Of a stretch of 64,000 bases of DNA, positions 27,300-37,126 are shown one piece after another; positions within the stretch are counted from its first letter, which is position 1, and the number at the start of each line of letters is the position of its first letter. Under the pieces are notes generated by a model, which made no database searches, was not told the DNA's origin, and saw nothing but the letters and a program-made list of their open reading frames with translations. Made by a program: the position numbers and the translations under genes. This DNA comes from Phytoseiulus persimilis (Eukaryota > Arthropoda > Arachnida > Mesostigmata > Phytoseiidae), in assembly GCA_037576195.1 (NCBI GenBank), contig CM075102.1:28826745-28890744 (forward strand), given 5' to 3'.

Positions 27300-28779
27300 T
27301 TACAGAACGCATGCGTGAGGCAGAGGCATGTTCGCAATGCGCGCATCTGACAAAGGATACGTCGTCGCATCGGAAGCACATATCCCCACGATCTGATCGA
27401 AGCAGAATTCTCGAGGAGACACCCATGGGCCGGGCTCCTCATTCGTATATACTGATTCGAAGAAGGCGAATTTATTCATATTTCTGAAACGTTCCGCGCT
27501 GAATTGATACAGAACGAATGACTGTAAGGCCAATATCTTGTCCCGATGCCATATGTTGAACAGGGTCTCGTCGATCACAGTGTCTGTTATGAAACGAAGG
27601 AAGAACTTATAGGGTCGAAAGGAGAAAACATTCAGAGGCTGAATCATGCCCGTGCATGCTCCCGTAATGAGCCCTTCCATGAGCTGGAAGCCTTCGGGTG
27701 TACAGGAAACGGAGAGAACATCGCCCCTGTTAGCCGCCCGAGAATCTACCAGGAGAAGAATTTCTTTCCGATCCCAGGGCATGATTCGGCCACATCACTC
27801 CGGTGTAATCATACCGGTGCATAATCATGTAGGGATGTGAAGTCGCACTTATTGAGCCTACAGCCGCTCTTATCTTCGACGATCCCTTCTCGCGAAGTGT
27901 CCGATACGGGCGGAGCTCTTTCTCGAATCTGCTCTGTTCGGTGTTGGAAACGTTCAAAGGACACAGATTTTGGTCGATCATAACTTGCCGAGCATTCCCA
28001 ATAAATGCATCTATTTCGGCTTGTTTGCTCACTTCCTTGTCTCTCCAGTTCTTCGACACCCGGTGAGTGATCGCCCGATTTACTTTGCGATTACGTTTCT
28101 TGAATTCGTATATACATGAGTCAGACGCAACGAAGCTAGGCGTATTATCGGGGTCGATTTCGGTCTTGATCTGTCGCGCCCGAAGACGAATCTATCGGTC
28201 ATGGATGATGGCGCTCATCTCTACTGCCTCACGGGGTCGCTGGAGAACCGCTTCATTGATTTTCTGGAACGATGGTTTGTGCAACTTCGCCTCGAAATCA
28301 CGCAATACTTCCTCGGTTACCAGCTTATAGCGGTTCATAACACACGCAATTGTTCATCTCGGTTTGTCCTTCTCCGCGAACGGAGTGCCATCTTTAGCAG
28401 TAGTCCAATACGTGTAAGCTTTCATCTTGTACTCGGCATCACACGGGGTCGGAGGAATGGCTTGCGTCGGGGATGGCTGAAATGAGGACTGCGAGCTAGT
28501 GGTCGCGCTATATGAAGACTGTGACGATGCTGAAAATGATTGTGATGATGAAAATTCTTCTCCCGTACCTTCGGCTTCATCGCCCCACTCCATGTCATCG
28601 TCGAGATCGACTTCGGGATCCTCGTCGAATGCAAGAGTTGAATACTCCTCAAGAACTGCCGTGTCACTTTCCAGAAGTTGAGTTTTATGATTCACCATAT
28701 CGCTCTCGAACCGATCAAGATTTCTCGATTTCAACCCAAACTTGGCAGCAAGTGCAGCAATGACGGCAGCAGGTTCCAT
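27300..28779 (-). pseudogene. Broken DDE transposase, pogo/Tigger-like
   Basis: The frame opens at an ATG at 28779 (MEPAAVIAALAAKFG) with an acidic Ser-rich N-terminal part. It continues past two in-frame stops (TGA at 28356-28354, TAG about 140 bp further on) into a helix-turn-helix-like stretch (YEFKKRNRKVNRAITHRVSK). Then come NVSNTEQSRFEKELRPYRTL and ISATSHPYMIM, and after a frame change and apparent deletion the core traces EILLLVDSRAANRGD and TGMIQPLNVFSFRPYKFF. In pogo/Tc5-type DDE enzymes the last motif normally reads QPLD, its Asp being catalytic; here it is Asn. The upstream in-frame ATG at 28869 gives a signal-like leader, probably by chance. A GA run at 28793-28811 lies just before the start. 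I could not define terminal inverted repeats. Confidence 0.7.
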
Positions 28780-28792
28780 AGTTAGCCGATGG

Positions 28793-28811
28793 GAGAGAGA
28801 GAGAGAGAGAG
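28793..28811. repeat. GA dinucleotide run
   Basis: About nine GA units just upstream of the dead transposase start. A simple microsatellite. Confidence 0.8.
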
Positions 28812-29223
28812 TGGGTAGATAAGACACGATTGACATGGCGCAAGCTACAACTAACAGGAATATTTTCATCCATCAACTCGCATGCGAAATGTGTGTGGGC
28901 TCCTCATTACTGAGCTCAAGATCATTGGCTGTAGTGCGATAGGCATGATGCCAATCAGAATGGTCTTAGATGAAGAATTATCTATTTTATCCTCCGGACT
29001 CTTTCGATCGGGCTGATGTTTGCATGCATAATAAATGGGTCTCGGGTGCACCTATCATGAATATTTCCATGCTTCATGGCTTCCTAGTGTTGCGTTCACT
29101 TCATTCTGATAGTCATTTTTTCAAATGTATGTTTATGTTGTGTCACGAGTGTTTCCGATGAAATGAAGGAACATGGAGGGTGATTAGAGTGAGCTGAACA
29201 GCAGAAAATGTTATTCCTTGGGA

Positions 29224-29242
29224 GGGGGGGGGGGGGGGGGGG
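29224..29242. repeat. Nineteen-base poly-G run
   Basis: An uninterrupted G homopolymer on the plus strand at the edge of the MULE-like fragment. Such runs are often mis-sized in assemblies, and can form G-quadruplexes. Confidence 0.85.
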
Positions 29243-29289
29243 AGGCAAAAACCAAATATAATTGGTTGCCGAATTCTTTCGGGGCCCAA

Positions 29290-29714
29290 AACCGACTCAT
29301 ATTCGGCCGTACCCTTTCCAAACCGACGGATGGCTGATGCCGGACTCGTCATGGAGTCGTCGATAGGCGGCTTCTGTCAATTTGATCGTCCGGCTTTCTC
29401 CTCTCAAGGTCCTTCCGTACACTGGGCACATATAGCGACGATACATGGGTTCTCCCCGCAGGACAGCTCCGTCGAGGCGAACCGACAAGATGGCTCCGAC
29501 GTAAGTAAGCTCGAAGTAGGCGTACACAGGTCTTCAGGTCATAGGGCAGAGCACCGAAAAGGTTTCTTATCGTCATTTCAAGACAATCTGGGCGAACAAA
29601 TGCAAGGGCCGTAATCCTACTGGTCCAAAGCGCGAACGTTACATCTTGATTGTACCGCGAAAAAGGGTTAAGACTGGATAACTTCCTCTGCATGTTTTTG
29701 ACAAGACGGAACAA
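29290..29714 (-). pseudogene. Degraded MULE/FLYWCH-type transposase fragment
   Basis: Two overlapping minus frames carry the C-terminal hallmark of MULE-type transposases found with FLYWCH zinc fingers: NLFGALPYDLKTC, then (after a frame change) FELTYVGAILSVRLDG, then LRGESRT-x3-TEAAYRRL. The usual family pattern here is F-x2-TYIG, then WN, then GE-x-RTNN-x-EGWH. The key RTNN..EGWH has decayed to RTIKLTEAAYRR. A separate, better kept copy of this region is in the element at 36377-37117. Only a fragment is present and it is surely inactive. Confidence 0.5.
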
Positions 29715-29993
29715 TTACCCCTGTATTTCCGCGGTGGGGAACGCGGCCTCGAAAACCTTCTTGGAATTCATAAATATGCAAGAGGGTCGAAATGTCGCAA
29801 ACGTCTGCCTCGAGAGCTCGAGCATTTTCGTCTACGACGTCTCCTGCTCATCTGGCAAGAGAGCGTAACAGATGGGCCAACACAACGAACATTTGGTTGA
29901 AGAGCTTTGGCGGGAGGCTAACGGTGCTTCCACTTCCTTTCAATTTCCTTACGTTGCCAACCCATTCCTTGACAGACGCACCCCGAAGATTGA

Positions 29994-30510
29994 GAAAGTT
30001 CCTCCCGTAATCGATTCAGGAACCCAAGAGACCCGATCCTCTCGCTCGTTGTTACGGTCTTTTGTGGGCGCGCAGAACTAACCGTTCACGACGGAGTGAG
30101 CTCGTTAAAAAGGATTCGGTAAGTTCTGCTGAATCTGATGGACGTTTTGCGCTGTTTGGTGACAGATCACGTTAGCGACTCGGACGACTGCTTGATTCGT
30201 GTTCTCCTGGGTGAGCTACGGATGTCGATTGCCGTCTTTCTGACAAATGTTAGTGAACATCTGTGGACGAGAAGCAGGTGCGTCAGAGGAACGAACGTGC
30301 AACCTTCAAAGACAAGCGCGGGGTTGGAAAACAAGCTAACATAAGCACCGAGAGCCAACTTAGAAGGAGACGCCGACCGAAATCGACAACCCCAATCGCA
30401 ACTCAGGAGTTTGGAGTTCGAAACGACCGATTCCACATTTCGCAGTCACTGATAGCACTCATAAACCAACGAACACTAGAGTCGACAGCTCGAAAGCATG
30501 CGACCTTGCG
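29994..30510 (+). repeat. Direct repeat copy A (~520 bp)
   Basis: From GAAAGTTCCTCCCG to GAAAGCATGCGACCTTG this matches 32130-32672 in the same orientation, at roughly 80-85% by eye. Both copies hold a short plus frame with DSDDC, ELRMS, AVFLTNV and EHL at the same places; that could be a decayed coding block or just shared DNA. Copies A and B bracket the secreted-protein gene. Confidence 0.85.
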
Positions 30511-30814
30511 GCAATGCTAGATTTTGAATGACAGCCGAGTCGCGAAAATTCAGAAATGTGATTGTTCTGATGGTAGTTGAAATGTATCGTAACAGTCCCG
30601 TGATTTCGATTTCCCGCGACATCGTCACAGCGTCGCGATCGTTCGCTGTGAAAACTCAATGATCAAAGAACGAGAGCCAATTTTTAGCGAGGTTCTCCAA
30701 GTGGTCATTCGTTTGACGCAGCTGACGGTGTAGACGATTTGGGTCTGATTTAACGACAATGTATTCACGATTCTCGATCTCGTTCCAGGTTGTGAATCTG
30801 CTTGTGAATCATGG

Positions 30815-30848
30815 TACAAAAGCCCGTGATAGCTTCGAGGGAGTCACA
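30815..30848 (+). promoter_or_regulatory. Candidate core promoter of the secreted-protein gene
   Basis: TACAAAAG at 30815-30822 is TATA-like, and an initiator-like TCACA at 30844-30848 follows about 30 bp later, the usual spacing in arthropod promoters. Transcription from there would leave a 5' leader of about 30 bases before the ATG at 30875. Confidence 0.4.
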
Positions 30849-30874
30849 ATTGTTGATCTTCCGCTATCAACAAC

Positions 30875-31538
30875 ATGCGCGCTCCAAGCATCCTCGCTTT
30901 CTGCCTCGTGGCCGCCAGCGCCAAGGCATACAACTTCGGCGAAAGTAGGTTCTTCCGCATCTGAGTTTTCCTGTCTGACTCGAGTATCTTGGGGCTTCAA
31001 TCTCGATTCATCCTTCATTACAAGTGGTGGAACGTATCCAGGATGAGATCAAGACCCAAAACAACGCCATCGTCGAGTACGTGAACGGTCGCCTCGACAA
31101 GATTGCCGCGAAAGGTGTCGACGCCGTGGGCAAGGCAAGAGATCACCTCAAGGAGAAGTCAGATGCCTTGAACGATTCTCTGACAGAGCCGTGAGTTCAA
31201 TTTTCTGTAACTTCTGAATGACCCCTTTCACTCAGTCGTAACCACCGAACGTTTGACTCAGTCTCAAGCAAGCTCGCGCCAACCACGATGAGTGCCTGCG
31301 GAACACCGACAGACATTTGCGAGAGTTCACGTGTTTTTTCGTCATGGGACACGATGTCATGACCAAAGGTATTCCGATCGTCTCCGAGAACAGCGTCGGT
31401 CTCATCCAGGCCATCTACGGTATCGCTGAGGAATTCAGCGACAAGCGCGAAACTGATCCTGAAGGTCTCCGCTCGCAGGCTCGCAATTTCGCCGATAACA
31501 TGTACTCTGCCCTTAGAGAATGCATGTCCAATAAATGA
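30875..31538 (+). CDS. Small secreted helical protein of unknown function, three exons
   Basis: I do not recognise the family. Exons 30875-30944, 31025-31190 and 31262-31538 have GT-AG introns of 80 and 71 bp and join in phase to 170 codons plus TGA. The start has A at -3. Residues 1-18 form a classic signal peptide (MRAPSILAFCLVAASAKA), so the product enters the secretory pathway. The mature part is about 150 residues, highly charged and probably all helical (VERIQDEIKTQNNAIVEYV; GKARDHLKEKSDALND), with three cysteines (DECLRN, FTCFFV, REC near the end). AATAAA occurs at 31530-31535, overlapping the stop, and at 31551-31556. It stands alone between two direct repeats amid transposon debris. 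A secretion or cuticle/gland role is possible but unproven. Confidence 0.85.
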
Positions 31539-31550
31539 TCAGCCCGTTCG

Positions 31551-31556
31551 AATAAA
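31551..31556 (+). terminator. Poly(A) signal AATAAA
   Basis: Thirteen bases after the secreted-protein stop codon. A second AATAAA overlaps the last codons. The 3' untranslated region would be very short. Confidence 0.6.
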
Positions 31557-31856
31557 ACTTGACTCGCACCCCTGCCTGTTCATTCTATTATAATTTTGAA
31601 AAACTCATACTCTGTTCTGATTAGTAAGCTGGGCAGAGTTTCGATAGGGCCGTCGGCGGTGCTGAAACTCGAGTTTTGGTGCCACGCTGTCCCTGTCCTG
31701 TCCCCGCTGAAAGCCTCGCTGGGCCGTCAGAAGAGCGGGAGACTTCATTCAGAATCTCTGATTGCCCAGTTGAGCGTGAGGCTGACCAGTACCCTAAAAT
31801 TCCGCGTGTAATGAACCATGAGAACACGCAAATCTGAATAACATCGTATAACGGAC

Positions 31857-31966
31857 CTCGCCGATAACGAGCCCCACGTATAGCGAACCTCAGGTGTGCG
31901 GTTCGTACTTTAAACGTATATACGTGGGGTTCGTTATCGGCGAGGTTCGTTACACCTGGGGTTCGT
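31857..31966. repeat. Compound inverted repeat built on a GTTCGTTA motif
   Basis: The arms 31857-31881 and 31921-31945 are reverse complements at 24 of 25 positions (CCTCGCCGATAACGA / TCGTTATCGGCGAGG at the outer part). A second pair, 31884-31898 and 31952-31966, matches at about 13 of 15. The order is left1-left2-right1-right2, so the two stems cross rather than nest. GGTTCGTTA-like units recur between them. I do not recognise it. Confidence 0.85.
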
Positions 31967-32129
31967 TATGAGCGGCACTTTAGGTTATTTCATTTCCACA
32001 CTTTCTATAAGCTAAGTCGATAGAGACCAATCATAGATTCTGCGGAAACACCAAGAAACATGACTTTCATCTCGCGACGTTTCCGTCAATGTTCCGCTCA
32101 GACTGCAGTAATTGCTAGCTGAAAAGCGC

Positions 32130-32672
32130 TCCCGAAAGTTCCTCCCGTTATCGATTCGGGAATCCAAGAGACCCCATTCTCTCGCTCATCGTTACGGTCT
32201 TTTGTAAGCCCGCAGAACAAACCGTTCACGACGGAGTGAGCCTGCAGAAAGGATTCGGTGAGTTCCGCTCAATCTGATGCCCGTTTCGCGGTGGTTGGAA
32301 CGGCGTCTCGAAACTATCGTAGACGTGGTGACGGGGTACGTTGGCGACTCGGACGACTGCTCGATTTGTGTTTTCCCAGATGAGCTACGAATGTCGATGG
32401 CAGTCTTTCTGACAAATGTTGGAGAACATCTGCGGACGAGAAACAGGGGCTTCAAAGGTACGTTTGTGCAATCTTCGAAGAGAACACGGGGTTGGAAAAC
32501 AAGCTGACATCAGCATCGAGAGCCAACTTAGCACGAGATGCCGACCGAAATCGACAACCCCGATTGCAACTCAGGGGTATGGAGTTCGAAACGACCGATT
32601 CCGCGTTTCGTAGTCACTGATAGCACTCATGAGTCAACGAACACCAGAGTCGACAGCTCGAAAGCATGCGAC
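32130..32672 (+). repeat. Direct repeat copy B (~540 bp)
   Basis: Matches copy A at 29994-30510 in the same orientation, with a unique insertion of about 30-45 bp near 32296-32340. It follows the secreted-protein gene by about 0.6 kb. No second gene copy is visible after it. Confidence 0.85.
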
Positions 32673-33231
32673 CTTGCACGTACCGGTCGAGCCGAGATGA
32701 ACCCAGATGGACCGAGCAGCTTACCGCCCGAAACCGAAGGGGCGATCGGAGCAGAAGCCGGGGTCGAACCGTACCAGAGTTGGATTGAGCCTGTTCAGCA
32801 CCAAGGGCTTATATGTAGTGTTGGATTCTGCTGACGTTCGCCAGGGAAAAAACTCTTCTGAGAAAAACTGGGTTTGTTTTGCCCTTGTTTGACGTGAAAA
32901 CGTGGAGTATTTTCTGTGTTCTCCTCGGTGAGGTGAGTTGCGGGCCAGTCATGATTTTTGCGTTCCGGAAACAGACGCTGAGCTTTCGGAGCCGACTGTG
33001 GTCGGATGTGTGGGGAAAAGCGTTCATGAAGCTTGACATTTTATTGGACAAGTGTCGGCAGGCGAAACAGGAAGCCACGTCCTGCTCTTTCGAGCACTCT
33101 ATGGAGGGAAGAGAGGAAACCCCGAGCGATCCCCTGAAAGTTTGGAATCGGTTTGGATTTAAGAACTCCCTCCTTCAGCAACCTAAAACTCGATATTCAA
33201 GCATTATGGAATGGGCGCGCTTTGTGAGGTG
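32673..33231. other. Unassigned stretch between repeats
   Basis: Plus-strand frames of up to 117 residues (32879-33232) show no motif. No splice-compatible continuation is seen. Confidence 0.4.
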
Positions 33232-33430
33232 AGAGCTTGGATAAACTCGTCGCGGATCTCGTTGCCGAGAGGGAAACGGTCCTGAATATCGGTGGCGTCT
33301 TCCTGTGGTGCGAACAATGGAAATCATTCATGTAGCAATCTCATGTCCTCAGTCGGAGGTGGGCCTCTCGAACATCAGCGACTACCCATTAATTACACAG
33401 CACGCGATTATATGAGCTGTTTTAGGTGAG
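33232..33430 (-). repeat. Relative of the two flanks of the LINE insertion
   Basis: The low-coordinate end (33236-33282) matches 24103-24150 closely and encodes LGNEIRDEFIQA on the minus strand. The high-coordinate end (about 33310-33410) resembles 26789-26890. The two parts are adjacent here, whereas at 24-27 kb they are separated by the LINE. This is a candidate empty site of the same repeated sequence. Confidence 0.5.
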
Positions 33431-34468
33431 CACTCTGAGGGACCGAATCGAAGCGCCATGGTTGTACGCGATATTACAGTCGGCCCACGACACGACTTGC
33501 GGCGAGGAATCCCGCAGGCTGACAGCTCCCAAAGAACTATACGTGCGTAACTGACCCTCAACTCGACGTCTTCGGATGACACGCCCTGCAGCAATAATTG
33601 GAGACTCCAGGACATGCATTCAGGCCTCGGCCTTTTCTCCCTGTCACCCGCGACTCAGGAATCTCATTCACCAATAATAACAGAGCGCTAAGTCGCATTT
33701 GCGTGCAAGCCAAAATAGCGTCATTTTGGAGTGTTTCGAGTGCACAATTCATGCTGAAGAGTTGGCCATTCTCGACAGAGCCGATTCCTCCGATCGGCTC
33801 TCCCGTCTCGATGATTTTTCCTATACTCAGACTGTTGAGAAATGTCGAAGTGCGGCACATGTTCCGCTAATCAAGCCTGTTTGCCAGGAGCCTCAGTAGC
33901 TTTTTGTTGAGCAGTTAATGGGCATTGCATGTATGATGATGGGATCGCTACCGATGAGATCGCAAGGGAGTCTCCGAAAGCTACCAGTAGGGGAGAACGC
34001 TGTGAGCTGTATCGGTTGTGTTTCCCCGAGCGACTTAAATGTCCAGCTTGAGGTTCAGCGAACAAGACTATCGAAACATCTGACGCCCGGCCGATGCGCT
34101 CGTAACTAGCATCTCAGGGAAGAGTTCGAGGACACCAATCAAGCCCCAGAAAGAATTCGATTTGCCTACGGCAAGTGACTCCCGATCTCAGTTCTGAGAC
34201 CACGAGGCTACTTTGATTTTCTTCCCGCGTTTCTCATAGAGACGCGCTGTTTTCAATGTTGGTGAGGTGAGCGTACCAGTTTTGGGAAACTCAGCGGGTC
34301 CTTGGTTCTCACCTACGTATGGCTCAGCTACCCTAGCGAGGAATTTCCCGAGGAAAATCTGTCGAAATCGGAGCTGACCAGCTAAGGGACTGATCTTGAC
34401 AGGTTTTTGGACATGCCGGGAACATCGAGATACCTGCTAAAATGACGTCCCAGAACGGAACACCAGCA
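33431..34468. other. Unassigned repeat-zone DNA
   Basis: No protein-coding motif on either strand. Open frames are all 100 residues or shorter and overlap in several frames. Confidence 0.4.
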
Positions 34469-34470
34469 CG

Positions 34471-34672
34471 CAGTGGCGTACCATGGGGGGGAGACTGGAT
34501 TCTACTTTGATGGACGGAATAGTTCCGAAAAGATTCCGTTTCATCAGGAAAATCTTCACAGGTTTGAGAACCATGTTGTTTGCCTCGTGAAAATCTGGCA
34601 ACAATGATGATCATCATCACATCATTCCCCCCCCCCCTCCCAGAAAAAAAAAGCCGGGTACGCCCCTGCCAG
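34471..34672. mobile_element. Small inverted-repeat element with GGCGTACC ends
   Basis: CAGTGGCGTACCATGGGGGGG at the left end faces AAGCCGGGTACGCCCCTGCC at the right. The reverse complement of the right end reads GGCAGGGGCGTACCCGGCTT, so the ends share GCAGNGGCGTACC. The inside includes an 11-base C run (34627-34637) and an A run. GGCGTACC/poly-G ends are a common signature of short arthropod interspersed repeats. The class (MITE, SINE or LINE end) is not resolved. Confidence 0.4.
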
Positions 34673-34689
34673 CACGGAGTTCGAGTTTC

Positions 34690-35710
34690 GAGTTCGGACT
34701 AGGCTTTGCAACGATGATCTAACCGCGGTCAATAACCTTGATAACCGCAAATATTTTGCGTTTTTCAGCCGCGATAACCGCGAGCGAACTGCGGTTATAA
34801 CCGCATTTAACCACAATTTTCCGAAACGTGTGATCTTTCGAGAAAGCGTCGTGTCTGATGAGCGTACTCTGGCTAGGAATCAGGAATTATGTGCTGCGAA
34901 TTGAAGAGAAATGAACAGCTTCTGGAACCGCGACATCTTGTGTGATGACTCCCGTTAAACGAAGTTCGTACCCGCTTCCGAAAGCCGGACCTGGCTAGCA
35001 ATTATACCCGGACACACATCAGGAACAGCCTCCTCATGTCCCCATGAGCAAGCCGTTCAAGGAATCGATGATCCAGCATCGGAGGTGGAAGGCTCAATCT
35101 TCCAGAGCTGTGCGCATTTGGTAGGATCAGAGAACACAGCACAGCGGGAGTAGCTATTGTGTGGGTTGCACCCCCATTGAGAGGCATCGATTGAAGGATT
35201 GTGATGAAGTCCTACCAGGAAACGGCTATCACTCATGCACTGGTCGCAACGGCGAACATACGCCCGTTTCAAAGACGATAACGGTGATATCGAAGCCGGG
35301 AGCAGTAATTTGGAGTCAGACAGAAATTGGAAGCAGCTTAAAAGACGACCCCGATGATTCCCAATAAAACAAAACTCGAGAATCAGGACGTGGAATTACG
35401 TGAGTCATCTCAACCCAACTAGGAAGCATGCCTTTGGGCACTCTTTGCTCTTGAAACTGTGCAGAAATCGAAGCCACTTCTACATCTCAGAGTTTGCAAC
35501 ACTTCCTCAGTGGATCGTGAGGAGTTGAACCCGACATTGCTGACTACATTCATCGGACGGGGGGCTCCACAATACAAGATGATCTCTTTTGCATCAGGAT
35601 AATTGGTCAAAGACTTCGTGACTTGAAACGTTCAACCAATGTTCCCGGCCCCATCTGATCAAGGTCGAGTTGTAACAAACGAGTCTTCATGAGATGTGTT
35701 TCGAGATCTC
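34690..35710 (-). repeat. Degenerate gene-bearing repeat, copy 1
   Basis: About 1 kb that aligns over its whole length with 55164-56262 in the same orientation. It opens with an AACCGC/GCGGTT-rich block (34715-34825). On the minus strand both copies keep traces of one reading frame, e.g. RLSLPPPMLDHRFLERLAHG here and RLSPPPLMLSQGVLELLVHG in copy 2, plus a shared SLKRA and DFITIL. Many stops interrupt it. I cannot name the ancestral protein. Confidence 0.7.
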
Positions 35711-36367
35711 GTTGTATCCGTCAATTATGGAACATCCTTCCTGATGAAAGAGGAGAAGCTTCCTGGAAATCTTCCAGGAGCTCTGGTGCGCGAAGAGTGT
35801 CGTCATTCCAAAATCGGAACTTGAGATTCGGATCACTGAGAGAAAATTTGAGATCCAATACTCGAATTTCTCTGGATTCACTGATCAATTTATCGTTTTC
35901 GAGTCAATATGACCGAAAAAAGTGGGTCACATTCGGTAGAGATTTCACAAGGACGTCATTCCCGTGTCAAAGGTCGCTCGTGCTCGGGAGTCGCCTGTGT
36001 TCTAAGCAGCTTAGCATAAAATTAGACTTCACTTCGAATTCTCAAAATCTTGTTTTCCGGCTACCGGGGCGCGTAAGAGGGATGTTTAACGGATGTTCCA
36101 AATCATTGGGGAATCCATCCAAGGGAGTGAAGCTAGGAAACCTGGCAACGGGCTCCTAATCCTCGAAATGGGGAAAAACTGCAAAGTGTCCCAAAACTGG
36201 TAACTGTCCCATAATTAGCACGCTCACCCTACGATTGGACGCAATGTTGAGGTTTCGATACAGCCCCAGACTGCTCGTCTCGAAACAGGTTTCTTCAGAC
36301 TCAGCCGCGATCCCAATCAGAGCTGTGCGTCGTGAGGTTCCCGACGATCGCCGCGGAGCCCCGCGAT
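35711..36367. other. Unassigned DNA before the MULE derivative
   Basis: A minus frame at 35687-35881 (CSIIDGYNEISKHIS near its end) may be a continuation of the decayed gene of the repeat. Nothing else is supported. Confidence 0.3.
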
Positions 36368-37126
36368 GGGGAAAGCGGGGTCCGGTATTTTGAGCGGGAA
36401 GTAAATTAGAGCGGGACGTGAATTTGAGCGGAGCGAACATTTGAGCGGAAACGAATTTTTGAGCGGAAAGTAAATTCGAGCGGGACGTGAATTTGAGCGT
36501 ACTGTGGCGGAACGCCAACGAAGCAACCCTTGCGGGAATCGGTCGTACCAACAATGAAGTGGAGGGTTGGCACGCAGCATTCGCCGGCCGAATCGGGCGT
36601 TCACATCCCACTTTTTTCAAAATTGTCGAGCACTTGAAAGTCGAGCAAGGACTCACCGAATTCACAATAGTGAGCTCGCTCGCGCAGGGTGGCGGCTCGT
36701 CAACGAAGCGCCTATACCGGGACCGGCAAAGAAGGCTTTTCGACCTTACCTCGGAGTACAACGATCGCAACATCCTGTCGTTTCTAGAGGCCGTAGCGCA
36801 CAAAATCTCTTTTCGGAAACCAACTTCCGCTTCATGAATCTCCATATGGTTCTTACTCACTCGCTTCTTGAATGTCACGGGTGATTCCATAAAAATTCCA
36901 CAGAGTTCGATGTGTTTTCATTATTAGTTGTACCGAATACCCAGAGAATTTGAGAGCCTGGGAATCACTTCGGAAACACTCCCGCTGTTCCGTCCCGCTC
37001 AAAAGTCCGTTCCGCTCAGAAGTCCGTTTCCGCCCAGATTTACGTTCCGCTCAAATTTACGTCCCGCTCAAATGTGGGTTCGCTCATATGTACGTTCCGC
37101 TCAAATTACCCGGTAGCGGGGAAAGC
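36368..37126 (+). mobile_element. MULE derivative with 9-bp target duplication and tandem-repeat termini
   Basis: The element is 36377-37117 (741 bp). It is flanked by perfect 9-bp duplications GGGGAAAGC at 36368-36376 and 37118-37126; MULE transposons make 8-9 bp duplications. Both ends are ~115-bp arrays of a roughly 18-20 bp unit, TTTGAGCGGRACGTAAA-like, in opposite orientation (about 36391-36500 and 36990-37108). The outer ends share GGTA-TTTGAGCGG. Between them, plus frame 36487-36837 keeps a C-terminal piece of a MULE/FLYWCH-type transposase (GIGRTNNEVEGWHAAFAGR, IVEHLKVEQ), ending in TGA. The catalytic DDE core is missing, so it is an internally deleted copy that would depend on a complete relative. 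Confidence 0.85.
36487..36837 (+). pseudogene. C-terminal MULE/FLYWCH transposase fragment
   Basis: A 116-residue open frame inside the MULE derivative. RTNNEVEGWHAAF is the conserved end motif of transposases that carry FLYWCH zinc fingers, followed by a Lys/Gln-rich helical tail. It starts inside the left terminal array, with no start codon of its own that would make a sensible protein. The DNA-binding and DDE parts are absent. Despite the missing core, the remaining frame is open, which suggests recent deletion. Confidence 0.75.

Noticed and set aside
28354-28869. Secreted acidic protein starting at 28869
   Set aside because: The signal-like leader is joined to a transposase N-terminal part. 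Downstream homology shows a broken transposase, and the leader includes a GA microsatellite.
29994-32672. LTR retrotransposon with the direct repeats as LTRs
   Set aside because: No gag, protease, integrase or RT traces, no primer-binding site or polypurine tract seen, and the interior is a normal spliced gene.
36156-36890. 244-residue minus open frame
   Set aside because: Lies across the MULE terminal array and is the antisense of the transposase fragment. It repeats KFTSRSNLL because the array repeats.
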